In this document: piece after piece, positions 16,245-23,371 of the stretch | Layout: the number at the start of each line of letters is the position of its first letter | Numbering within the stretch: position 1 is the stretch's first letter | NCBI GenBank assembly: GCA_900320045.1 | Contig: ONQT01000019.1 | Span: forward strand, 1 to 51,346 | DNA: 51,346 bases | Source of the DNA: an uncultured Prevotellaceae bacterium | GTDB lineage: Bacteria; Bacteroidota; Bacteroidia; Bacteroidales; Bacteroidaceae | Reading direction: 5' to 3' | The notes under the pieces: model-generated | What the model was told of the DNA's origin: nothing | Seen by the model: the letters and a program-made list of their open reading frames with translations, nothing else | The model's database searches: none | Position numbers and translations under genes: made by a program

Positions 16245-16278
16245 GGGCGTTCACTGAAAAAATTTCGGCAGAACGCCC
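16245..16278. promoter_or_regulatory. inverted repeat at the -33 region, candidate operator
   Basis: GGGCGTTC (16245-16252) and GAACGCCC (16271-16278) form a perfect 8-bp inverted repeat with an 18-base spacer, ending 8 bases before the -7 element at 16287. It lies upstream of the expected transcription start and no plus-strand gene ends before it, so an operator is more likely than a terminator. Confidence 0.5.
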
Positions 16279-16286
16279 ATTTTTCA

Positions 16287-16294
16287 TACCTTTG
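16287..16294 (+). promoter_or_regulatory. -7 element TACCTTTG for the beta-helix / two-component operon
   Basis: TACCTTTGC lies 29 bases before the ATG at 16324. The -33 region is occupied by the inverted repeat at 16245-16278. Confidence 0.65.
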
Positions 16295-16323
16295 CATCAG
16301 TAACATTATTAACACATAACAGT

Positions 16324-16719
16324 ATGAAGAAAACAATCCTGATGATTCTACTCTGCATCTTCAGCAGTCTGACGATGCGAGCCGGCGACTACCAGTACCT
16401 GGTTTTCACCCTGAGCAACGGCACCACACAGGCCGTGACGGCCACAGACCTCAGTATCGCGTTTACCGGCGACAACCTCGTAGCCACCAGCGGCAACGAG
16501 ACGCTGGCTGCCCTACCCCTCTCGACGCTGGCCAGCATGGAGTTCTCGACCGACGGAACGACTGGCATCAGTCAGATTAGCGCTGACCAGCTCATCACCG
16601 ACGGCAACACCGTCATCTACGACATGCAAGGACGCCAGATGCCGCAAGGCGCTGCACTGCCCAAGGGTGTGTACATCGTGAAGAACAACAACAGAACGTT
16701 TAAAGTGAACATCAGATGA
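16324..16719 (+). CDS. small secreted protein with Por-type C-terminal tail
   Basis: A 131-residue protein with signal peptide MKKTILMILLCIFSSLTMRA. The middle is a short beta-rich domain containing 'FTLSNGTTQAV' and 'SMEFSTDGTTGI', and it ends with the 'YDMQGRQM ... LPKGVYIVK' tail found on many Prevotella surface proteins. In its middle it resembles residues 20-60 of the following protein (both have a 'GKTY/TQAV ... TSMTT/ASMEF' pattern), so it may be a shortened partner. Its stop overlaps the next start (ATGA, 16716-16719), so translation is probably coupled. It is the first gene of a four-gene operon. Function unknown. Confidence 0.75.
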   Translation: MKKTILMILLCIFSSLTMRAGDYQYLVFTLSNGTTQAVTATDLSIAFTGDNLVATSGNETLAALPLSTLASMEFSTDGTTGISQISADQLITDGNTVIYDMQGRQMPQGAALPKGVYIVKNNNRTFKVNIR

Positions 16720-18740
16720 AGAAGATATTTTGCACCATAGCCGCCCTGCTGACGATAGCAGCAGCCTCGGCACAGACGCTGAACATCGGCGTAGGCAGCG
16801 TGACAGACCAGTATCCTGCCTCCCAGACCGGTAAGATGACTTTCGCAGGAGGCAGCACGATGACCATCCTGGGCAAGACTTATACGCTGAGCGACATTAC
16901 CAGCATGACGACCGACGAGAGCACCGTCACGGACAATCAGGTAAACGTAGTCTACAACGGCACGGAAGCCTTGGTGTACGTGGCCGGCAACATCGCCCAA
17001 TACATCACGGCGAGCGTCAGCGGTGCGCACGTCACCATCGAGCAGAGTGCCGACATCACCAACGACCTCATCAACGACGGTACGATGCAGGAGATTGTCT
17101 ATAACCTGAGCGGTGCCTCGACGGACGGCTCACTGACGTTGGGCGGCGAAGCCAAGTGTGAAGTAGCCCTGAACGGACTGGAGCTGACGAACCCCAACGG
17201 CGCGCCCATCAACATCACCAACGGCAAGCGCATCGACCTGAGCGTGAAGAAAGATACGGAGAACACGCTGAAGGACGGCAGCGCGAGCAGCGCCAAGGGT
17301 TGTCTATACTGTCAGGGGCACCTGGAACTGAAGGGCAAGGGCGTGCTGAACGTCTATGCCTACGGCAGCAAGGCGCACGGCATCAAGAGCGGCGACTACA
17401 TGGAAATGAAGAACTGTACGGTTAACATCCTCGCCGCTACGAAGGACGGTATCTCGTGCAACGAGTACTTCCTGATGGAGAGCGGAACGCTGAACATCAG
17501 CGGTGTAGGTGACGACGGTATCCAGTGTGACATTGACAACGCCGAGGGCACTCCCATCGCTGCCACCGATGCCGCCGAGGGCGGTCACGAGGACGAGGAC
17601 ACGGGTAACATCTACATCGCCGGCGGCACCATCAACGCAGCCATCACGGCCGATGCCTGCAAGGGCATCAAGAGCGAGGGCGATCTGAACATCAGTGACG
17701 GTACCATTACCATCACCACCAGCGGTGGCGGCGTTTGGGACGCTGACAAGGTGAAGACAAAGTCGGCTTCCTGCTTAGGTGCTGACGGCAACGTGAACAT
17801 CAGCGGCGGCACACTGACGCTGACCAGCACGGGTGCCGGTGGCAAGGGCATCAATGCCGACGGGGCACTGACCATCGGTGGCGGCACGACGACCGTCAAG
17901 ACCAGCGGCAATGCCGTAGTTGCCAGCTCGACAGGCACGCTGTCGGTGGTGACCAACTCGCAGCAGCTGGATAACTATGACTCTGACTACAAATCATCGC
18001 CTAAAGGCATCAAAGTCGACGGTGCCATCATTGTTAACGACGGCGTCATCAGCGTCACCTGCAGCGGTGCCGGCGGCGAGGGCATTGAGTCGAAGACCAG
18101 CATCACCTTCAACGGTGGGCAGACTTACGTCAGTTCGGCCGACGACGGCATCAACGCCTCGTACAATACCGACACCAACGGCAGCGGCGATCTCACCATC
18201 AATGGCGGCTATATCTACTGCATCTCGTCAGGCAACGACGCGATGGACTCCAACGGCAACTTCTACGTCAAGGGCGGACTGGTCTATGCCGTCGGCTGCG
18301 GTGGTGCCGAGAAGTCGCTCGATGCCAACACGGAGCAGAACAAGAAGCTATACATCAGCGGTGGTACGCTGATAGCCGTGGGTGACTTGGAGAATGGTGC
18401 CAGCATCAGTGGCGGCACATGCAAATACACCTCTTCGTGGACAAAGAACGCCTGGTTCGCACTATACAACGGCGGCACCTTGGCAGCGGCCTTCAAGACA
18501 CCGGATACGGGCAGCAACACCGGTGGCGGCGGCGGTCCGTGGGGAGGCGGCAGCAGCTCACTGAAGCTCATCGTCTACACCTCGTCGACACCCACACTCA
18601 CCTCTGGCGTTACGGTCAGCGACGGTACGGAGATCTGCAACGGTGTACTAAACATCGGTGGAACCGTGAGCGGAGGCAGCAGCGTATCGCTCAGCAACTA
18701 CACGTCGTCAGGCGGTGGCCCCAGCGGTGGTCGCTGGTAA
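16716..18740 (+). CDS. Cthe_2159-type carbohydrate-binding beta-helix protein
   Basis: A 674-residue secreted protein (signal peptide ending ASAQ). Short repeats of the form 'GGTLxIxxxGxDGIxxxG' recur about every 20 residues (for example 'GVGDDGIQCD', 'GAGGKGINAD', 'GAGGEGIESK', 'SADDGINASY'), as in the right-handed beta-helix of the Cthe_2159/PF14262 family, whose founding member binds acidic polysaccharide with calcium. The many Asp/Asn-Gly turns fit calcium sites. A glycine-rich stretch near residues 600-615 and a Ser/Gly-rich tail follow. It overlaps the gene before by 4 bases and is followed 45 bases later by a sensor kinase. A role in binding or sensing pectin-like material outside the cell is inferred. 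Confidence 0.82.
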   Translation: MKKIFCTIAALLTIAAASAQTLNIGVGSVTDQYPASQTGKMTFAGGSTMTILGKTYTLSDITSMTTDESTVTDNQVNVVYNGTEALVYVAGNIAQYITASVSGAHVTIEQSADITNDLINDGTMQEIVYNLSGASTDGSLTLGGEAKCEVALNGLELTNPNGAPINITNGKRIDLSVKKDTENTLKDGSASSAKGCLYCQGHLELKGKGVLNVYAYGSKAHGIKSGDYMEMKNCTVNILAATKDGISCNEYFLMESGTLNISGVGDDGIQCDIDNAEGTPIAATDAAEGGHEDEDTGNIYIAGGTINAAITADACKGIKSEGDLNISDGTITITTSGGGVWDADKVKTKSASCLGADGNVNISGGTLTLTSTGAGGKGINADGALTIGGGTTTVKTSGNAVVASSTGTLSVVTNSQQLDNYDSDYKSSPKGIKVDGAIIVNDGVISVTCSGAGGEGIESKTSITFNGGQTYVSSADDGINASYNTDTNGSGDLTINGGYIYCISSGNDAMDSNGNFYVKGGLVYAVGCGGAEKSLDANTEQNKKLYISGGTLIAVGDLENGASISGGTCKYTSSWTKNAWFALYNGGTLAAAFKTPDTGSNTGGGGGPWGGGSSSLKLIVYTSSTPTLTSGVTVSDGTEICNGVLNIGGTVSGGSSVSLSNYTSSGGGPSGGRW

Positions 18741-18785
18741 AACAGAAGTCACAACAGATAAAACATCCCTCACAAAGAAAATAAA

Positions 18786-19958
18786 ATGCGATCATTTTCG
18801 TTTCTTAAATGGATGAAGCATCAGTCGCGACAAGAGAATATCATTTACTTGGTATTGTGGGTCATGCTATTCATGGCCCCAATACTGAGTTTCTATGTTC
18901 GCTCCATCAACGACGACCACTTCACCTTCGAGTGGAGCGAGGTATGGTTTATATGGCCTAAGTTCGGCGTGTTTCTTCTTCTATTCCTGATACACAACTT
19001 CCTGCTGGCTCCCTTACTCGTCCATGCTCACAAACGGATTCTGTACTTCAGTACCACACTATGCATCGTAGCGCTGTTTACCTTTTACCAATGTAACACG
19101 AGGCCTGACGAGTTCAAGCGTCACCACCATCACCGGGCAGAACACAGGATGGAGCCCAGGGGCGACAGGCCCGACTTTGAACATCGTGACGGTGAGGATC
19201 CCTTCGACGCTCCTCGCAAGCCTCAGCACTTCCGACGCCATCAGGGACCGCCTCCTGCCATCATCGGTGAGCACGATATCATTTCCGTTGTCATCCTCAT
19301 TCTGATGTTTGGCGCTAATCTAGGCATCAAGGGCTACTACAAGCACCGTCAAGACCAGCGTAAGCTGGAATCGCTGCAGAAGGAGAACCTGAAGCACCAG
19401 CTGGAGTATCTGAAGTATCAGATCAACCCGCACTTCTTCATGAATACGCTGAACAACATCCATGCCCTGGTAGACATTGACCCCGAGAAGGCCAAGAGCA
19501 CCATCGTGGAACTGTCGAAGATGATGCGTTTCATCCTCTACGAAGGCGACAAGAACGGTGTTCCCCTCCATCGCGAATGCGAATTCATCCGCACCTACAT
19601 CACCTTGATGCGACTGCGCTATACCGACAAGGTCAAGATCCATGTCGACCTGCCTCATGAGTTGCCCGACAAGACCGTACCGCCACTGATGCTCATCAGC
19701 TTCATCGAGAATGCCTTCAAGCACGGCATCAGCTATCAGCACGACTCGTTCATCGACATCAGGCTGGAAGTCAACAAAGGCCAGCAGCTGCACTTCACCT
19801 GCCACAACTCCAAGGCCGACAAGCCCAACGAGGAGAAAGGCGGCATCGGACTCGCCAACGTCAGACAGAGACTGCGACTGCTGTACGACAGCAACTTCAC
19901 ACTCAACATACAGGACAACCCTGACACTTACAACGTCGAACTAACAATACCACTATGA
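18786..19958 (+). CDS. LytS/YehU-type sensor histidine kinase with His-rich segment
   Basis: A 390-residue membrane kinase of the His_kinase (PF06580) type. Hydrophobic segments near 18-38, 58-80, 85-100 and 158-178 form the N-terminal membrane domain. The phospho-acceptor motif is 'QINPHFFMNTLNNIHAL' with His near residue 216, and the ATPase end has 'PPLMLISFIENAFKHG' and 'GGIGLANVRQRL'. Between membrane segments three and four, residues about 112-155 carry eight histidines with many Asp/Glu/Arg (starting RHHHHRAEH). This suggests a metal- or pH-responsive loop, but the side of the membrane is not certain. Its stop overlaps the regulator start (ATGA, 19955-19958), so the two form a two-component pair. 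Confidence 0.93.
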   Translation: MRSFSFLKWMKHQSRQENIIYLVLWVMLFMAPILSFYVRSINDDHFTFEWSEVWFIWPKFGVFLLLFLIHNFLLAPLLVHAHKRILYFSTTLCIVALFTFYQCNTRPDEFKRHHHHRAEHRMEPRGDRPDFEHRDGEDPFDAPRKPQHFRRHQGPPPAIIGEHDIISVVILILMFGANLGIKGYYKHRQDQRKLESLQKENLKHQLEYLKYQINPHFFMNTLNNIHALVDIDPEKAKSTIVELSKMMRFILYEGDKNGVPLHRECEFIRTYITLMRLRYTDKVKIHVDLPHELPDKTVPPLMLISFIENAFKHGISYQHDSFIDIRLEVNKGQQLHFTCHNSKADKPNEEKGGIGLANVRQRLRLLYDSNFTLNIQDNPDTYNVELTIPL

Positions 19959-20689
19959 TACGATGCATGGCCATAGACGATGAGCCCCTGGCTCTTCAAC
20001 AGATAGCAGCCTATATCGGCAAGGTTCCCTACCTGGAACTGGCGGCACAGTGCCAGAGTGCCGTAGAGGCACGGCAGTTTTTAGAGAACGACACCGTGGA
20101 TGCCATTTTCTGCGACATCAACATGCCTGACCTCAACGGCATGGATTTCGTGAAGTCACTGACAGCTCCACCGCTCATTGTCTTCACAACGGCCTATGCC
20201 GAATATGCCGTCGAGGGTTTCAAGGTTGCCGCCGTCGACTACCTGCTGAAGCCCTTCGGACTGCAGGACTTCCAGCGTGCCGCCAACCGTCTCAAAGAGC
20301 GGTTAGAGGGCAACACCCCTTCAACCAGCGCTACTGTTGTCAGCGGTTCGGCCGCTGACAACGACGCCCTCTTCCTGAAGACGGAATACCGCATCGTCAA
20401 GGTCAGCATCAGCGACATCCGCTACGTCGAGGCCATGAGCGAATACCTGAAGGTACACCTGAAAAGCCAGCCCAAGCCTATCGTCACACTGCTGTCGATG
20501 AAGAAGATGGAAGAGCGCCTGCCTGCCAACTTCATGCGCATCCATCGTTCTTACATCATCAACCTCGATGCCATTCAGGAGGTCAACAAGAACCGCGTTA
20601 TTATGGATGCTGAGACCTACCTACCAGTCGGCGACAACTACAAAGAAACATTTCAACATTATCTTGACGCAAAATTTCTTGGCAAATAG
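19955..20689 (+). CDS. LytTR-family response regulator
   Basis: A 244-residue regulator. The receiver domain (about 1-120) has the acidic pair 'IDDEP', the phospho-acceptor Asp in 'FCDINMPDLNG' (near 54), 'FTTAYAEYAV' and the Lys in 'YLLKPF'. The LytTR DNA-binding domain (about 140-244) has 'IRYVEAMSEYLKVHL' and 'RIHRSYIINLDAI'. The linker between them (about 125-136) contains a translated copy of the 21-bp hairpin element found also in the NRPS and TamB genes. It is partnered with the kinase it overlaps. The inverted repeat before the operon (16245-16278) is a candidate target, although LytTR proteins usually bind direct repeats. Confidence 0.95.
   Translation: MIRCMAIDDEPLALQQIAAYIGKVPYLELAAQCQSAVEARQFLENDTVDAIFCDINMPDLNGMDFVKSLTAPPLIVFTTAYAEYAVEGFKVAAVDYLLKPFGLQDFQRAANRLKERLEGNTPSTSATVVSGSAADNDALFLKTEYRIVKVSISDIRYVEAMSEYLKVHLKSQPKPIVTLLSMKKMEERLPANFMRIHRSYIINLDAIQEVNKNRVIMDAETYLPVGDNYKETFQHYLDAKFLGK
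20339..20359 (+). repeat. in-frame TTCNN-loop hairpin in the LytTR regulator linker
   Basis: Stem GTCAGCGG, loop TTCGG, stem CCGCTGAC, read as VSGSAAD in the linker between receiver and LytTR domains. The stem differs from the NRPS copies at paired positions, so pairing is kept. Confidence 0.85.
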
Positions 20690-20709
20690 ATTATTATTTC
20701 GTATCTTTG
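20679..20709 (+). promoter_or_regulatory. promoter of the porin-family gene
   Basis: TTG (20679-20681), 20 bases, then TATCTTTG (20702-20709). It overlaps the end of the response-regulator gene and lies about 30 bases before the ATG at 20739. Confidence 0.75.
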
Positions 20710-20738
20710 CAGCCTGAAAAGAAAAGCAGAATAAAGAT

Positions 20739-21380
20739 ATGATGAAGAAACTATTTACACTGATACTGGCGACCATGCTCGTCTCACCCGTCTTTGCACA
20801 ATTGGACAATGTCGGCACTCGCACCCGCTTCAATCACAACAATACCGAGAGATACTACGGCATACGCCTCGGTCTGAACGTTGCTTCGTTAAGCAGTGAT
20901 ATGGCCGACATGGACATGAACAGTCGAGCAGGACTAGCTTTCGGAGGCGTCTATGGCATCCAGCTGGCCAACTCCATGCCTATTTGGCTGGAGCCGGGAT
21001 TATACTATTCTGAGAAGGGTGGCAAGACGCACGATGTCAACGGAGACCGCGTCACCTGCCGAATCTCCTATTTGGAGATACCCGTAGTGGTGAAGTATGC
21101 CTTCGACGTTGCCGACGATTTCTACGTAACGCCATTCTTAGGCGGTTTCGTGTCATTAGGCATAGCCGGCAAAGTTAAAGAGTATGGTCCCCAACATTCC
21201 TACAGCACGTATAACAACGTGAATCGTCCCGATGCCGGACTGCGCATCGGGTGCGGTGCTGAGTACATGATGGTCTATGCTGAGTTAGGCTTTGACTTCG
21301 GACTGGCCAACATCAGTAAAGACGACTTCAAGAGGGTACGCACACAGACATTCTTTATCAATGTCGGTGTGGACTTCTAA
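20739..21380 (+). CDS. porin-family outer-membrane beta-barrel protein
   Basis: A 213-residue protein with a signal peptide ending VFAQ and repeated amphipathic strands ('YYGIRLGLNVASLS', 'AGLAFGGVYGIQL', 'GLYYSEKGG', 'FLGGFVSLGIAG', 'ELGFDFGLANIS') ending in the aromatic 'FFINVGVDF' typical of outer-membrane barrels (PF13568-like). The likely fold is an eight-stranded barrel; its cargo is unknown. The start could be the first or second Met (20739 or 20742). It has its own promoter and so may be independent of the two-component operon upstream. It converges with the LolA-like gene. Confidence 0.85.
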   Translation: MMKKLFTLILATMLVSPVFAQLDNVGTRTRFNHNNTERYYGIRLGLNVASLSSDMADMDMNSRAGLAFGGVYGIQLANSMPIWLEPGLYYSEKGGKTHDVNGDRVTCRISYLEIPVVVKYAFDVADDFYVTPFLGGFVSLGIAGKVKEYGPQHSYSTYNNVNRPDAGLRIGCGAEYMMVYAELGFDFGLANISKDDFKRVRTQTFFINVGVDF

Positions 21381-21410
21381 GCTCCTCACCTCTTGCTTCT
21401 CACCTCTAAT

Positions 21411-21899
21411 TTACTGAATCTTATAGTCCGTGTAGTCACCCTTGCGTCCGTTCATACGAAGCTCACGGATAGCTGAGGTTTTGGCATCCACAACCAGCAC
21501 GAATGAAGTAAACAGCTGACGCTTCTTTTTCTCCGGTGTGATGGTGATGGTCTTCTGTCCGTTCTTGGTAGTGACGGTCAGGTCGTTGCCCGTAGGAAGC
21601 GTCTGGTTGTTGATGACAGCCTTTAAGACTTCATGGAAAGTGGCAAACTGAGCATTCTTGCGGCTGTCGGTCACATGCTGCTTGCCGCCCATCGTCATCG
21701 TAAACTTCGTACCTTCCATGATCAGCGCCTCCTTGCCGCCATCAGTCAGGATGCTGATGTAGTCGGGTTTGCGGATGGTCATGTTGCCTGTTGTCACAGC
21801 ATCCTGTGTGACAGCAGCACGATGTTGAGTACGGGTTACATTCTGTGCATGAACACTAAGCACTAAAGTGCAGAATAGCATTAAAAACAGTTTCTTCAT
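21411..21899 (-). CDS. LolA-like outer-membrane lipoprotein carrier
   Basis: A 162-residue periplasmic protein with signal peptide MKKLFLMLFCTLVLSVHAQ. The pattern 'GNMTIRKPDYISI ... ALIMEGTKFTM' in the first half and 'QLFTSFVLVVDAKTSAIRELRM ... GDYTDYKI' in the second is that of LolA-type half-barrels. LolA homologues are regular members of aryl-polyene and flexirubin clusters, where they are thought to carry the lipid-like product or its carrier across the periplasm. It is the last gene of the minus-strand cassette. Its ATG is separated from the FAD oxidoreductase stop by a tandem duplication. Confidence 0.75.
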   Translation of the reverse strand: MKKLFLMLFCTLVLSVHAQNVTRTQHRAAVTQDAVTTGNMTIRKPDYISILTDGGKEALIMEGTKFTMTMGGKQHVTDSRKNAQFATFHEVLKAVINNQTLPTGNDLTVTTKNGQKTITITPEKKKRQLFTSFVLVVDAKTSAIRELRMNGRKGDYTDYKIQ

Positions 21900-21957
21900 A
21901 TCTTTGTATTATTAATCGTTTCTAAAGTATCTTTGTATTATTAATTGTCTCTAAAGT
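21900..21957. repeat. 29-bp tandem duplication at the end of the FAD oxidoreductase gene
   Basis: Two units, 21900-21928 and 21929-21957, match at 27 of 29 positions. On the minus strand the inner unit encodes 'TLETINNTKI' of the oxidoreductase. The outer unit would encode the same residues but then reads a stop that overlaps the LolA-like ATG (ATGA). Confidence 0.85.
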
Positions 21958-23358
21958 ATTGAATGCCATCTTCGTCACGCCCTCCAGTCCGTGCAGCATC
22001 AGGCTCTGACCGGTCAGGAACAAGTTGGATACGGGGGTCTTGGATGACAGCATGGTCATCAGCGGCATACGGCAGTCTTTCCGGACGCCAAAGGCTGAAC
22101 CACAGGGTGACAGCGTATAGTCACGCCAGGTCAGCGGCGTGCTGGTGTATCGTTTCTCTATCATGTCGCTTAACCCCGGAAGGACGTTCTCGGCCAGTCG
22201 GATGCACTCCGCCGCCCACTGTTCCTTCTGTTGTTCGTAGGGTTCTCCACGGCGACCAACAACGGTATTTTCCCATGTCTCGCACAAAGACCAAGGAAGC
22301 GGTGTCAGCAGGTCTATCTGCCTCACGTAGCGGGAGTTGCCCTCAGGTACCCTTGCACTGACCATCACGCCTCCGATGCCGTCGCCTTCTTCATGGAACG
22401 TCCAAACATTAGCCTTGCGATACACGTACTTGTTATGATTGAAATAAGGCAGCACATCCGGTTTCAGCACCAGCGAGACGGTAAACATGCCAAAGGTATT
22501 CTCTAGCATTCCGATGCGGCGGAAGAACATACTCTTCTGCAGCCTGGCATCCTTTAGCCAGCCTAAGGTCAGCTTAGGATGCACGTCGCTGACGAACAGG
22601 CTGCCTTCAAAAATCTCTCCGTTGGTACATCTGGCCGCCACAATCTTGTTTTCTGATGCTTGCTCAGAAGCGTTGGCCTGCAGCAATTCACAAACCTCCG
22701 AATCGCAGCGTATCTCCCCACCGGCAGCCTCGATGTCCTTGATGAGTGAGTTGACAATCAGATTGCCGCTACCCTTCAGCCGCCAGCTGCTCTGAATATA
22801 GCCACTCAGGCCGTGGGCAAAGGTGAACAAGGGCAATGACTCACGACGCAGTTCCATCTTCATGGCCGCTGCCGAGACGATATGAACAAGCAAAGGGTCG
22901 TGGAAGAGCGACGTCAGATAGTCGTAGGCATTCACCTGACTGCATTCCTCCATAGGTGGCAGGTCGCGCAGCATGGCTGTAAACTGTTGCAGTGCAGCAC
23001 GTTCCTGTGGGAAATAGTCGCTTAGCACATCGGCAAAATGGTCGAAGCCCTCAGCCAACGGAAAGGTCTGACGGCCAATGGTTATCTGGTCAAAACCGTC
23101 CTTGTCGAGACGTTGCCAGGGAAGATCCAGCAGTCCTAAAGTCTTAAAGGCATCGTGCAGGGATTGTCCCTCGTCCAGTCCACCGACATAGTGCAGTCCG
23201 GTGTCGAACTCCATTCCGCCACGACGATAGCTTTGCAGACATCCTCCTGGCGCATGCTGGCGCTCCAAGACAACGACGTGCCGCCCACTCAGGGCTAACT
23301 GGTGGGCACAGATCAGTCCACCCAGTCCACTACCTATGATTACTACGTCGTATTTCAT
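21922..23358 (-). CDS. FAD-dependent oxidoreductase, phytoene desaturase / retinol saturase-like
   Basis: A 478-residue flavoprotein. The N-terminal dinucleotide motif is 'DVVIIGSGLGGLICA', followed by 'VVVLERQHAPGGCLQSY' and 'FDTGLHYVGG', the last being typical of the carotenoid isomerase/retinol saturase branch. The C-terminus has 'NLFLTGQSLMLHGLEGV', the usual FAD-binding closing motif. It would oxidise, reduce or isomerise a conjugated polyene-type substrate. Homologues occur in flexirubin and aryl-polyene-type clusters. It sits between the exporter (13-base gap) and the LolA-like gene in one transcript. The real substrate cannot be read from sequence. Confidence 0.85.
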   Translation of the reverse strand: MKYDVVIIGSGLGGLICAHQLALSGRHVVVLERQHAPGGCLQSYRRGGMEFDTGLHYVGGLDEGQSLHDAFKTLGLLDLPWQRLDKDGFDQITIGRQTFPLAEGFDHFADVLSDYFPQERAALQQFTAMLRDLPPMEECSQVNAYDYLTSLFHDPLLVHIVSAAAMKMELRRESLPLFTFAHGLSGYIQSSWRLKGSGNLIVNSLIKDIEAAGGEIRCDSEVCELLQANASEQASENKIVAARCTNGEIFEGSLFVSDVHPKLTLGWLKDARLQKSMFFRRIGMLENTFGMFTVSLVLKPDVLPYFNHNKYVYRKANVWTFHEEGDGIGGVMVSARVPEGNSRYVRQIDLLTPLPWSLCETWENTVVGRRGEPYEQQKEQWAAECIRLAENVLPGLSDMIEKRYTSTPLTWRDYTLSPCGSAFGVRKDCRMPLMTMLSSKTPVSNLFLTGQSLMLHGLEGVTKMAFNTLETINNTKIL

Positions 23359-23371
23359 CGCCTCTCACCTC

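Noticed and set aside
16245-16278. Terminator
   Set aside because: No plus-strand gene precedes it and it lies upstream of the expected transcription start, so an operator is more plausible.
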